Origin: Niastella yeongjuensis
GTDB taxonomy: Bacteria > Bacteroidota > Bacteroidia > Chitinophagales > Chitinophagaceae
Reading direction: 5' to 3'
NCBI RefSeq assembly: GCF_900110245.1
Contig: NZ_FOCZ01000009.1
Coordinates: forward strand, 1-64,000
DNA: 64,000 nt
How positions within the stretch are numbered: position 1 is the first letter of the stretch; each line of letters begins with the position of its first letter. Below are positions 34,751 to 43,881 of the stretch, piece after piece. The notes under the pieces were generated by a model. It was not told where the DNA came from. It saw nothing but the letters and a program-made list of their open reading frames with translations, and did not search any database. The position numbers and the translations under genes were made by a program.

Positions 34751-35773
34751 TTACCAGGCGAGATAGAAGGAGATATTACTGGTTTCCTGGGAACCAGCGC
34801 CCTTTACCATGGGCGTCATAGAAGTAAGTGTGTAGGAAAGGCCAATGCGGCCTGAAGAGGCTACCACGCCATAATCGCAGCGTGCTACTACCCGCTCCCG
34901 TACCATATCACCCTTGTCGGGTTCATCGCTATTGGGATCGGGGCCCGGTATTACGCGGTTACGGCGGTTGAAAATGCCGCCGCCAATAAAGGCATTGCTA
35001 AGCGTATATTCAACAGCAGGGCGAATGAGAAAATAGAGTTGTTGCCGGTTATGGCTTTGGGCCGGCGTTGAATACCGCGATAAAAAACCATTGAAATAAG
35101 GTTCCATTTTTCCAAAGCGCAGCGTGCTCCAGGCAGACAATCCATTGAGTGCAGTGCCGGTAAATGCCTGCGCCCCACCAATCAGGTCCAATGCTTTATT
35201 AATGTGGGCCAGTTGCTTTTCTGCGGCCACGCTCACGTTCAGTAAGAGATCGGTTTTTAACTGATAATCCCAGCCATTGGGTTTGAAATAGCCAACCAGG
35301 TGATGCATGGCTACCTGTGTTTGCTGCGCCAGCGATGGCGGCCCCAGTACTCCCAGCATTAATTCGCTTTGCCAGCTGTATTTCTTTTGGGCATTGGTGG
35401 CGTGTAACGAGTGGGTTGCAAACAAAGCGCCGGAATAAGGGAAGTCGTTTTTTTCAGGAATTCTTCGGAGAATATTTTTAGGAGTGATCATCACCTGCAT
35501 GATGCTGAAGCCATAGGTGTTTATACTGCTGTCGCCGGCTTTTGGCATAATACGGTGCAGGAAAAAGCGGGCTGGTTTATTATTTAGATAGAAGTAGTCG
35601 GCCCTGGTACCGTTGGTATACCCCCGGTCACTTATTCCTCCAACCACGTTAAACAGATCATTGTCCTCATACGCCCTGAACAGGTGGCGATATGTATCCT
35701 GCTGTTGTCCATAAGCTGTTCCTGTTATGTAAATTCCCAAACATAACAGGATAATGAATTGCCCGCGCTCCAT
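34751..35773 (-). CDS. LpxR-family lipid A deacylase-like outer-membrane protein
   Basis: A 340-residue protein with a signal peptide (about 1-22, ending TAYGQ) and a predicted outer-membrane barrel ending in FYLAW. The N-terminal YEDNDLFN and DRGYTNGTRADYF are the conserved LpxR (DUF2219) motifs, holding the Asn/Asp and Thr that build the calcium-dependent active site in the Salmonella enzyme; a His in ALFATHSLHATN fits the catalytic region. LpxR removes the 3'-acyloxyacyl group from lipid A. It is 62 bp downstream of the GAF protein gene. Deacylase activity in Bacteroidota members is presumed. Confidence 0.82.
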   Translation of the reverse strand: MERGQFIILLCLGIYITGTAYGQQQDTYRHLFRAYEDNDLFNVVGGISDRGYTNGTRADYFYLNNKPARFFLHRIMPKAGDSSINTYGFSIMQVMITPKNILRRIPEKNDFPYSGALFATHSLHATNAQKKYSWQSELMLGVLGPPSLAQQTQVAMHHLVGYFKPNGWDYQLKTDLLLNVSVAAEKQLAHINKALDLIGGAQAFTGTALNGLSAWSTLRFGKMEPYFNGFLSRYSTPAQSHNRQQLYFLIRPAVEYTLSNAFIGGGIFNRRNRVIPGPDPNSDEPDKGDMVRERVVARCDYGVVASSGRIGLSYTLTSMTPMVKGAGSQETSNISFYLAW

Positions 35774-35835
35774 AGTGATCTAATTTACTGTGTTTTTGCG
35801 GCAATTCATATTAAGCTTGTTGGAAAGAGCGGTCA

Positions 35836-38214
35836 TTAAGCAGTTTCCAGATCGTATTCCAGGTTAATACCTACGCGCAATGCTTTTAATCCGGCTACTC
35901 CCTGCAATTCTTCCAGGTCAAGGAATTCGAGGTCGTTCAACAAAATGCCCTGCTCCTGCAAGTATTGAATGTGTTGAATATATTCATCGGCATCGCGACG
36001 GTTAAAATATACCAGGGCAATCTTCCCGGGCTGGGTCAACCGCTCATTGGTATCGGCCACATGCACTTTGTCGATCCGCTTCTTGATAACCTGGTAGCGA
36101 ATGTTGTAGCCGCCCTCGGCATCGAACCGCCGTTCATCGTTGCGGAAACTGATATCGATGGTATTGCTATGGATGAAAATAAGCTGGGTGGTTTGTAAGG
36201 GTTTCGACAACTTAGGCAGCATTTCATGCGTGATCTTTGCAATGGCCGCCATTGACGAGATCTGCCACAGCCGCAGATTCTTTAAATACAGTATATCGAA
36301 TGGTTTCTGTGGCGCTATGGATTGCCCAATGTAAATATCATATTCTACCCCATCGGTCCTGAAGCGTTCAAAATAACAGGGATATGATTGCTGCAATTCA
36401 TCCTTCATCAGGTCGAGGTAATTATTTACGGCGCTGTTCACCGATTGCATCGACTCTTCCAGCTGGCGTCTGTTCGTCCAGGCGCTGCCGGTCATTTCTT
36501 CAATGGCTGCAAAGTACTTTTCAACGATGCTGGCAGATCCGGGATGGGTGAGTTTGAAATGTTTCAGGAACGAAACTGCTTCTTTCTCCAGGAAATCCGT
36601 CAACTTCACTTCGCTGTGGGGCGTCAATGAATCATCCAGGGTATTTTTCCATTTCCGGCATTTATAGATCATCTCATCGGTCAATGCCAGGGTATAATGT
36701 TTTTTAACCTCCTGCAGGGTTTCGAGCAGAATAGCGAACTGGTGTTGCAGATCGCTCAACTGCGCCCGGTTGCGTTCTATGGTTGAGTTGCGAATGTCAA
36801 CGGCGCCATACAACGGATACACACCGTCAAAACCAACCGTTTCTATTTTGCCTTTGCCATTATATTCTACTTCCTGCAGGTAATTCCAGGCTGCTTCATT
36901 GAATTTCCATTGCACCGCAGGTTGTAAGGAGGTGAATTTCTCTCTTATCACGCCATCGATAGCCGTATCGAAATCGTCGATGGAAAGCTGTACCAGCTGC
37001 GCCAATACTGGATAGGCAGGCTCCAGTAGAGCTAGTATTTTTTCATCGAGGAGACCTGGCTTTTTGGTATAGATCTCCAGCATACCGGCCAGGTTGTTAT
37101 TATAGTAAAGTGGTAATACAATGAACGACTGGATACCGGTTCTTGTACAGGTTGATAAAAATGGGTAGAGTTTTGCTTCTTTAGTAGAAATGGTTTTATA
37201 AATTAACGGACGTGGATTTCGGATATATTGCTCTGCAAATGCCTGGTAAGCGCTGCGGGCCGCTCCATCTTCACACTCCGCATTGTCACCCATCATCACA
37301 CTTCTCAACTCATGCATGTGTGGCAGCACCAGTTTATCATTTATGCGGAACAGCGGAGTTACATTGAAATCGATGGCATCGTTTTGCACCAGGGTTTTCA
37401 ATGACTTTGTTATGTTGTAGTGACAGGCATCTTCTTCCTGCCGGTGAAGGTCAACAATCGTATTCTTGATGGTTTCTACCGCAATCTTGGCTGTTTCATC
37501 GCTTATTGTCACTACCGACATGCCCCTGAATTTAAACAGGCTCAACGGCAATACCTTTTCCAGCTTTTCAAACCCATTGTCTTCATCGATATGACCTACT
37601 GCTGTAATAGCATTCAGATCGGGCACTTCGCCAATAGGGATAACGTCTATAAACCGGGTATCGATGTTTATTTTTAAATGTCGCAGCAACCCGGTTTCTT
37701 CATCCACAAACGAGTGGATCATTTCGTTTTTATGAAAGGGCGAGAAATTGTAAATGCGTTCCAAAATGAAGGTATATGCTATCCGAAGGTTGCGCTGGTG
37801 CATCATTTGTTCGCCACCCTCTGTAACCGCCTTTTTAAGTTTGCTGTTCCTGGTATCAACCATCAGCTTGTAAAACGCACTGGTTCCGTAAACAAAGTGC
37901 GGCCGCAACGGCATACCCAGCGCCCAGGGCAATCGGGTTTCATCTTCGGTAACATTCGACATGCTTACAAAGATCAGTTCCAGCACATCCTTGTATTTAT
38001 CCAGGTTATCTATCGCCACATCGCCTTCCAGTTCAGGAAACTGTTCCAGCTTTTCCAGCAGGAACGCGGTGAGTTTATCTTTTAAAGAGGAGTCGTGTTT
38101 GAGGCTCTTTTTTAAAAAGTTGATGAATGGACGTAAGGAAAAAGCCGTGTCTAGATTAGTCAGCGTAAATTTCTCGTTAATATTGATCGTCAAAGTTTGC
38201 ATACACAAAGCCAT
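35836..38214 (-). CDS. GAF-domain protein of unknown function
   Basis: A 792-residue soluble protein. A GAF-like segment lies at about 345-425 (CTRTGIQSFIVLPLYYNNNL, then a stretch ending LLEPAYPVLAQLVQL). The rest is mostly helical; a block around 475-530 (VYPLYGAVDIRNSTIERNRA) looks like a linker or second sensory unit. No kinase, cyclase or DNA-binding motif is visible. An alternative ATG lies at 38202. GAF domains bind small molecules or chromophores, so it is a plausible cytoplasmic sensor, but without an output domain the role is open. Large GAF proteins of this kind are common in Chitinophagaceae. Confidence 0.7.
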   Translation of the reverse strand: MALCMQTLTININEKFTLTNLDTAFSLRPFINFLKKSLKHDSSLKDKLTAFLLEKLEQFPELEGDVAIDNLDKYKDVLELIFVSMSNVTEDETRLPWALGMPLRPHFVYGTSAFYKLMVDTRNSKLKKAVTEGGEQMMHQRNLRIAYTFILERIYNFSPFHKNEMIHSFVDEETGLLRHLKINIDTRFIDVIPIGEVPDLNAITAVGHIDEDNGFEKLEKVLPLSLFKFRGMSVVTISDETAKIAVETIKNTIVDLHRQEEDACHYNITKSLKTLVQNDAIDFNVTPLFRINDKLVLPHMHELRSVMMGDNAECEDGAARSAYQAFAEQYIRNPRPLIYKTISTKEAKLYPFLSTCTRTGIQSFIVLPLYYNNNLAGMLEIYTKKPGLLDEKILALLEPAYPVLAQLVQLSIDDFDTAIDGVIREKFTSLQPAVQWKFNEAAWNYLQEVEYNGKGKIETVGFDGVYPLYGAVDIRNSTIERNRAQLSDLQHQFAILLETLQEVKKHYTLALTDEMIYKCRKWKNTLDDSLTPHSEVKLTDFLEKEAVSFLKHFKLTHPGSASIVEKYFAAIEEMTGSAWTNRRQLEESMQSVNSAVNNYLDLMKDELQQSYPCYFERFRTDGVEYDIYIGQSIAPQKPFDILYLKNLRLWQISSMAAIAKITHEMLPKLSKPLQTTQLIFIHSNTIDISFRNDERRFDAEGGYNIRYQVIKKRIDKVHVADTNERLTQPGKIALVYFNRRDADEYIQHIQYLQEQGILLNDLEFLDLEELQGVAGLKALRVGINLEYDLETA

Positions 38215-38375
38215 TTATTGCTACAGGCATATCTCTTTTTTAGCAGTCATTTCAGGCGGCGAATGAGGCAGGCCCAGCCTGTACCTTATTCCAATAGAAT
38301 GCCATAACTGAAAATCAGTCCGTTTGTCACTTCTTTAATCGGTAAATCCGGCAAAATATCAGGCTAATAACGTTT

Positions 38376-40916
38376 TTAGAACCTGAAACCCATTCTTATA
38401 TAGGGATACCAGCCTTCGTTTGAATAACCAGCCAGCACCTGAAAAACTGCCATTTGCGCAGGCGCAAAGTAAAATCCGCCGCCTACTCCCTGATGCCATA
38501 CGTTTGACGATTCATTTTTTACCCAAACCCGGCCTACATCGTAGAAGCCCGTCATGCCAAACTGCCCGGGTAAAATGTAACTGGCAAAGTTTGCCAGCTT
38601 TATACGAAACTCAAGATTGTTGTACAGCATTTGTTCACCAGCAAAACGATACTGGCGGAAACCCAGCAGGTTTTCATGTCCGCCTAAAAATGCTGATTGA
38701 TAAAAAGTTGACTTACCGAAAGTAACAGCACCACCTAGCCGTTCGGCTATTACTATCGTTGATCTTTTGCTTAGATTTTTAAAGAACCCGATCTCGGGGG
38801 TTATCATCACATATGACTTCGAAACGTTATTCAACCCGCCATACCCTTCTGCCACCACGCTTATATAATGCCCATTGGTGGTTAGTATCAGGTTGTCGCG
38901 TTTTTCGCGCACCCAGCTCAGGACCAGGCCGGCATGGGATTTATCCTGGTGCACCGTATTGCTGTCATATGAATTGATCTGCGATACGTTGTTGATAAAC
39001 CGCTTGTCGTTATCAGCACTGTCAGAATGATAGAACTGAACAGACGGCCCCACACTAAGGGTTGTAAACCTGTTTACATGCCAGCGCACGGATGGATTTA
39101 ATTGATACAGGTTGTACCGGGTACGGTAATACCTTTTAAAATCGCCTTCTTTTATAAACTCTGTTTCATTTCCCCGCCCAAAAAAGTTGGTGGTATTGTT
39201 AGGTGAGAAGATATTAGCCTGCATGGTAATATCTGCTTTTCTTCCAATAGCCTTCAACCATTCGCCCCTGTACCGGATGCGATAGGCCTTTGTTGAAAAT
39301 GAATGGGCAACCGTAAGTGTTTGAATACTTCCAAATGGTAATTTTTTAAACCCGGGGAAAAATCCTTTTACCCCTGCGCCCAACAAGAATCCGTCATCCA
39401 GGTTGTATCCTACCGCTATTAAGGGTTTTATAATCGTATAGGGATTGGTAGGGATAAATGAAGTGTTAGCCGTGTCGTTGGACAAATGCTTTTTAATATA
39501 TCCTGTTTTACCAGTGAACTCAGCGCCTGTTTCTCTTGCATATACACATATATTCTTTCCTGATTGTTCCACATGATATGCTTTATCACCCTCACTGCCC
39601 ACGATACGCAGTTTTATTTTCTTATTGGTGTTGTTCACCAATACACTATCGTTCCCTTTACCAATAAAAAACCGTAGCTCTTTTGTTTCTGATTTAACAA
39701 AATTTCGTGAAAACAGTTGATCTTCTACTTTACCTTTTTTCGACAGCTTATGAATTTCGACCAGCATTCCATTGTCAGGACCATTGGTTACTTCAACCAG
39801 TTCATTTTTATCTGACACCTGGATATCGACAATGCGGCTTAAAAAATAATAGTAATCTTCCATGGCCTTCGTCATGTTGCCCCGGCGTTCTTTCATCTTT
39901 TTCAACAAATCATCATGCCGTATTACATACATCTCCTGTGGTAAATGGCTCAATGCTTTTTCCAGCACATCGTCTGTAAGCTGGGCTACAAATTCATTGG
40001 TGAGCTTCATCCATTGATCATGGTTCAACTGTATTAAAAAACGGGAGTTGAGTTTGCGGCCATTGAAGAAAAAGAAATTGCCGCGTTTGATATCGCCTTT
40101 GAAACCGCGCAGGAAGGGAGCCAGCCAATTGCGGGATGCCAGTTTGGGAAAAAAGCCTTCATTGCGGTAAAGGGCCTGGTCGCGGTCGCGGGGAATGGCC
40201 AGGTATTTTCGCCCGCTTCCTTTTTGTTCATCCAGCCACCGCCACTGGTCTTCGTGCCGGTCCCAATCACCCAGGAACAAATCCAGCATCCGGGCCTTGA
40301 AGAGTTCAGCGGTATCGACAATGTTATCGTTGTCCTCGGTTACGCGTTCCAGCATTTTGAGTGTATTGTCTGAGTTGCCATACGGCTCTCTTTCTTCCAG
40401 CATACACATGGTGTTGGCAAACTCCTTTTCGTATTCGCCCAGGTTCTTATCGGGCGCTACAAAACCTATAATGGGATTGGTATGCGGAATATGTTCAGCC
40501 TTTGATAACTCAGGCACTATTAACGGAGCATATGGATGCTGGGCGCTCATGGCGTCACGCACCCAGTCGGCGGCGAAGGTTTCGCGGAACGCTACAGGCA
40601 ATAAGATCTCCGGGTATTTTTCAATACTGCGCAGTACCCACTCTTTTCCACTGGCATCCTTCAACCGCAAGCTATGGGTTTGGTGCCCGCCACCCCGTTG
40701 TATGGGAATCAGCTCTTTTTCCGACAGCCTGATCACCGGCATCTTTACCGGCGTTGCCCATTCCTTACGGAAATTCTCTCCAAATAACCGCCGATGCATT
40801 CTGGTAACACTATCGTAGGAAGGATGTGCTTTTACAATAGTGCTGTCTGATTGTGCTTTTGCAAGCTGCGCAGTTAATACAATAAGTAATACGAAATGTA
40901 AATTTCTCTTTAACAT
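38376..40916 (-). CDS. Kinase-like domain fused to a BamA-type outer-membrane barrel
   Basis: An 846-residue exported protein (signal peptide about 1-21). Residues about 70-330 look like an atypical kinase: a Gly-rich QRGGGHQTHSLRLKD, then KEWVLRSIEKYP, then LDLFLGDWDRHEDQWRW (about 211-227, like the catalytic loop of HipA/Fam20-type kinases) and LAIPRDRDQALYRNEG (about 239-254, DFG-like Asp). A middle beta domain follows, and from about 480 a surface-antigen (BamA/TamA) barrel ending YPYIRMGFRF with terminal Phe. BamA-like barrel assignment is solid; the kinase-like reading is mine and needs a fold search. It is 14 bp downstream of the lipoprotein gene and belongs to the ppk1 transcription unit. 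Confidence 0.72.
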   Translation of the reverse strand: MLKRNLHFVLLIVLTAQLAKAQSDSTIVKAHPSYDSVTRMHRRLFGENFRKEWATPVKMPVIRLSEKELIPIQRGGGHQTHSLRLKDASGKEWVLRSIEKYPEILLPVAFRETFAADWVRDAMSAQHPYAPLIVPELSKAEHIPHTNPIIGFVAPDKNLGEYEKEFANTMCMLEEREPYGNSDNTLKMLERVTEDNDNIVDTAELFKARMLDLFLGDWDRHEDQWRWLDEQKGSGRKYLAIPRDRDQALYRNEGFFPKLASRNWLAPFLRGFKGDIKRGNFFFFNGRKLNSRFLIQLNHDQWMKLTNEFVAQLTDDVLEKALSHLPQEMYVIRHDDLLKKMKERRGNMTKAMEDYYYFLSRIVDIQVSDKNELVEVTNGPDNGMLVEIHKLSKKGKVEDQLFSRNFVKSETKELRFFIGKGNDSVLVNNTNKKIKLRIVGSEGDKAYHVEQSGKNICVYARETGAEFTGKTGYIKKHLSNDTANTSFIPTNPYTIIKPLIAVGYNLDDGFLLGAGVKGFFPGFKKLPFGSIQTLTVAHSFSTKAYRIRYRGEWLKAIGRKADITMQANIFSPNNTTNFFGRGNETEFIKEGDFKRYYRTRYNLYQLNPSVRWHVNRFTTLSVGPSVQFYHSDSADNDKRFINNVSQINSYDSNTVHQDKSHAGLVLSWVREKRDNLILTTNGHYISVVAEGYGGLNNVSKSYVMITPEIGFFKNLSKRSTIVIAERLGGAVTFGKSTFYQSAFLGGHENLLGFRQYRFAGEQMLYNNLEFRIKLANFASYILPGQFGMTGFYDVGRVWVKNESSNVWHQGVGGGFYFAPAQMAVFQVLAGYSNEGWYPYIRMGFRF

Positions 40917-40930
40917 AGGCTAACCCAGGT

Positions 40931-41797
40931 TTATTTTCCAGTCCAAACAGTTTTTAAAATATTTCCAGAATGCAGATCTCCGCCTTCATTGGATATATAC
41001 AGATTGCTGTTTTTATCAAAAGCTATTCCTTCCGGTTGAATGTACAGGGCTGGATTTAATTTATATACCGCTGTCACTTTCCAGTTGCTATCGGTAATCA
41101 CCAATAATTTGCCTATTGATGAAATGATGTACCACTCTTTAGTACGGGGGTTTTGCCCAAGGGCGGATGGACGAAATTCGAATTTTCTCTCACCAATGAT
41201 CTTGTCAATATCCTTCACATTTACTGCAAAGTCACCATGTTGACTGAGCTGTCCCTGATTATTAAGCTGCAATATATATCCTTTTGCAATTCTCCTGTCA
41301 TTTTCATCCGGACAGTTCTTGCAAATAATATAGATCAACCCGCTGACCTCATCGGCATACATGCCTTCATATTCTCCTTTTGGCAACAGGTCTTTCCATT
41401 CCACCACATGCTGCGATTCTTCCTGACGAAGGTCAGCAAATGGGAATGTGAACAGGGTGCCATTGCTGCGCAACATGATAACAAAATTGTTGCTGATGGC
41501 AATATCTTCATAATCGCCATGTTTACCGAATTTAAAGGCCGTTGCATGGTGATCACCCGGCTTCAGAAAAAACACCTTGCCATCTTCATCCTGCTCGGCA
41601 TAAACCGTATCAGGGGTGGCTTTATAAAAGGCAATGCCGGAGATCTCCTGCAAACTGGTAGGCATAACGATCTTCTGCGGCGTATTGATGTTATACCCTT
41701 TAGGCCCATCAAATTTCCGCTTTTGCGAGCAGGCGGTTGATAATACAATACTGCTTACCACCATTAACACAACCGGTATTATCTTTTTTATTTGCAT
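40931..41797 (-). CDS. SdiA-regulated-like beta-propeller lipoprotein
   Basis: About 288 residues from the ATG at 41797. The frame is open to 41935 but that part overlaps ppk1 and lacks a signal; from 41797 the protein starts MQIKKIIPVVLMVVSS with Cys of a lipobox in LSTAC. The body is a beta-propeller with LQEISGIAFY, DYEDIAISNNFVIML, EYEGMYADEVSGLIYIICKN and PEGIAFDKNSNLYISNEGG, typical of SdiA-regulated/phytase-like propellers. It probably sits in the outer membrane facing the periplasm. It is 7 bp downstream of ppk1. Function is unknown; phosphate-ester or polyphosphate binding would suit the neighbours but is speculation. Confidence 0.78.
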   Translation of the reverse strand: MQIKKIIPVVLMVVSSIVLSTACSQKRKFDGPKGYNINTPQKIVMPTSLQEISGIAFYKATPDTVYAEQDEDGKVFFLKPGDHHATAFKFGKHGDYEDIAISNNFVIMLRSNGTLFTFPFADLRQEESQHVVEWKDLLPKGEYEGMYADEVSGLIYIICKNCPDENDRRIAKGYILQLNNQGQLSQHGDFAVNVKDIDKIIGERKFEFRPSALGQNPRTKEWYIISSIGKLLVITDSNWKVTAVYKLNPALYIQPEGIAFDKNSNLYISNEGGDLHSGNILKTVWTGK

Positions 41798-41804
41798 AAT
41801 CAAT

Positions 41805-43868
41805 TTATTTAAGCCTGTTCGGCGAAGCAAGGCCTGACAGATAATTATAAATAGCCTGTTGCGAGTACAGCAGGGTGCCTTCTTTTGGTAACGGGATATT
41901 GTTGAGCTGCTGATCAATTTGAACAGCCTGCCCATTGTCCTGCAATTGCAGCTGAAGGATTTTCAACACCTGCTTTTTAATGTCTTCATCGTACACCGGA
42001 AAACAAACTTCTATTCGGCGGTAGATATTCCGGTTCATCCAGTCGGCCGACCCCATGTATAGTTCGGGTTCGCCGTTATTGTGAAACACAAAGATCCTAC
42101 CATGCTCCAGGTACCTGTCAACAATCCGGGTTACCGTAATATTTTCGCTTAAACCGGGCACCCCGGGTTTTAAACAACAAATGCTCCGCACGATCATCCG
42201 GATCTTCACCCCGGCCTGTGAGGCTTCATACAACTTTTTAATCAAAACCTTTTCTTCCAGGTTGTTCATCTTGATGGTGAGGGCTGCGTCCTTTCCCGCG
42301 CGGGCATTTTCAATTTCCCGGTCAATTAATTGCAGAAAACGTTGCTGCAGGTTGAACTGCGCTACCAGGATCTGGTTGAATGTAACAAGACCGGGATTAC
42401 CGGCTTTTTTCCGGTGCCCCAGGAAGATGAACAACAATTCCATTTCACGCAGGATCTCCGGATGCGCGGTAAACAGGATATGATCGGTATAAAAGCGTGC
42501 AGTACTTTCATTCATGTTGCCTGTTGCCAGCAGGCCCACATACGAAATGCGGTTTTCCTTTTTGCGTTTTACCAATGCTATCTTGGCATGTACTTTCAAT
42601 GAGGCGGCGCTGTAAATGATCTTTACTCCGGCTGCCTTCATTCTTTTGGCCCAGCGAATGTTATTGGCTTCATCGAACCGGGCTTTTAACTCTACCAGTA
42701 CCGATACCTTTTTGCCATTCTTCGCCGCACTTACCAGCGCATTGCCAATACGCGAATCGCTGGCAATACGATACAGGGTCACGTATATTTCCGTAACGGC
42801 CGGGTCAACAGCCGCCTCATTAAAAAAACGCAATACCATGTCGTACGACTGGAATGGCGGATGCAGTATAATATCTTTGTTTTCTACTTCTTCAAATAAA
42901 GACACGAAGCCCTCGCTTACCTTTACGGCAATAGCAGGCCAGCGCTCATAACTCATGGCTGCTTCTTTCGCGGGGAAAGAACCGAGGTCTTTCAGATTGT
43001 GATAATGGCCGCCCTGTACCATCATGGCATGTTGCAGCTTCAGGGCCAACGTTAGTAATCGCAGGTGTTCGTGTTGAATGCCGGGCTCATGCAGCAAACG
43101 GGTAGCTAATCCAAAATCCCGTTTGGTTAACTGTTCTTCAATTTTACGGGCAATATCGCCTGTATAATCATCTTCCACTTCCAGTTCGGCATCGCGGGTA
43201 ATTTTGAAACTATAACACCCTTTTATAACGGTATGTTTGAAAATGGCTGAAAGATTATCTTTTATAATATCATCCAGAATAACAACGTATTGTTCATCTC
43301 CTCTTTTTACCGGGTAGAACCGCGGCAGGTTATCGGATGGAATATTGATGATCACCAGCTCATCAAATCCCCGCTCACCTTCTATCACAACCAGCAGGTA
43401 GAGTTTGTTATTTTCGGGAAAGAACTTAACGCCCGAGACAGACAGGTACACTGGTTGCAAAAAGGCCATTACCTGTGTATAGAAATAATCCGATACTTCC
43501 TCTTTTATACTGGCCGGAATGGGCTCATTGTATAATAAATGAATGCCCTTCTCTTTCAGCAGGGGTAAAATCTCCGTGGTGAAAATAGCTCCGAACCGCT
43601 CCTGCTGCTGGTTAATGATCTCTATGATCTGCAGCAGTACATCCGTTTTAACGTGTTCGGTTATTTCTTCATCCCCTTTTGCCTGTAATTTTTCCAGGGC
43701 CAATACAGCGGGCATGCGTACCCGGTAAAATTCGTCGAGGTTAGAGGAATAGATAGATAGGAATTTGATGCGTTCCAGCAAGGGAACGTTTTCACTTCCT
43801 GCTTCTTCCAGAACTCTTCCATTAAATGCGAGCCAGCTAAGGTCTCTATCGAAAAATTCAGATTGCAT
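41805..43868 (-). CDS. ppk1: Polyphosphate kinase 1
   Basis: A 687-residue enzyme with the full PPK1 architecture: N domain (FFDRDLSWLAFNGRVL at 5-20), head domain, and two phospholipase-D-like C domains. The autophosphorylated His lies in SLKVHAKIALV (about 438), and the second active-site His in RYLEHGRIFVFHN (about 600), followed by ELYMGSADWMNRN. It makes inorganic polyphosphate from ATP reversibly; it is cytoplasmic and often membrane-associated. It is 13 bp downstream of the HD-PycTM gene and 7 bp upstream of the propeller lipoprotein, so the four genes 38376-45117 look like one operon. Confidence 0.96.
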   Translation of the reverse strand: MQSEFFDRDLSWLAFNGRVLEEAGSENVPLLERIKFLSIYSSNLDEFYRVRMPAVLALEKLQAKGDEEITEHVKTDVLLQIIEIINQQQERFGAIFTTEILPLLKEKGIHLLYNEPIPASIKEEVSDYFYTQVMAFLQPVYLSVSGVKFFPENNKLYLLVVIEGERGFDELVIINIPSDNLPRFYPVKRGDEQYVVILDDIIKDNLSAIFKHTVIKGCYSFKITRDAELEVEDDYTGDIARKIEEQLTKRDFGLATRLLHEPGIQHEHLRLLTLALKLQHAMMVQGGHYHNLKDLGSFPAKEAAMSYERWPAIAVKVSEGFVSLFEEVENKDIILHPPFQSYDMVLRFFNEAAVDPAVTEIYVTLYRIASDSRIGNALVSAAKNGKKVSVLVELKARFDEANNIRWAKRMKAAGVKIIYSAASLKVHAKIALVKRKKENRISYVGLLATGNMNESTARFYTDHILFTAHPEILREMELLFIFLGHRKKAGNPGLVTFNQILVAQFNLQQRFLQLIDREIENARAGKDAALTIKMNNLEEKVLIKKLYEASQAGVKIRMIVRSICCLKPGVPGLSENITVTRIVDRYLEHGRIFVFHNNGEPELYMGSADWMNRNIYRRIEVCFPVYDEDIKKQVLKILQLQLQDNGQAVQIDQQLNNIPLPKEGTLLYSQQAIYNYLSGLASPNRLK

Positions 43869-43881
43869 GCTATTACCGGTT

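Noticed and set aside
41798-41935. Upstream start of the propeller lipoprotein at 41935
   Set aside because: It overlaps the end of ppk1 and pushes the lipoprotein signal 46 residues inside.
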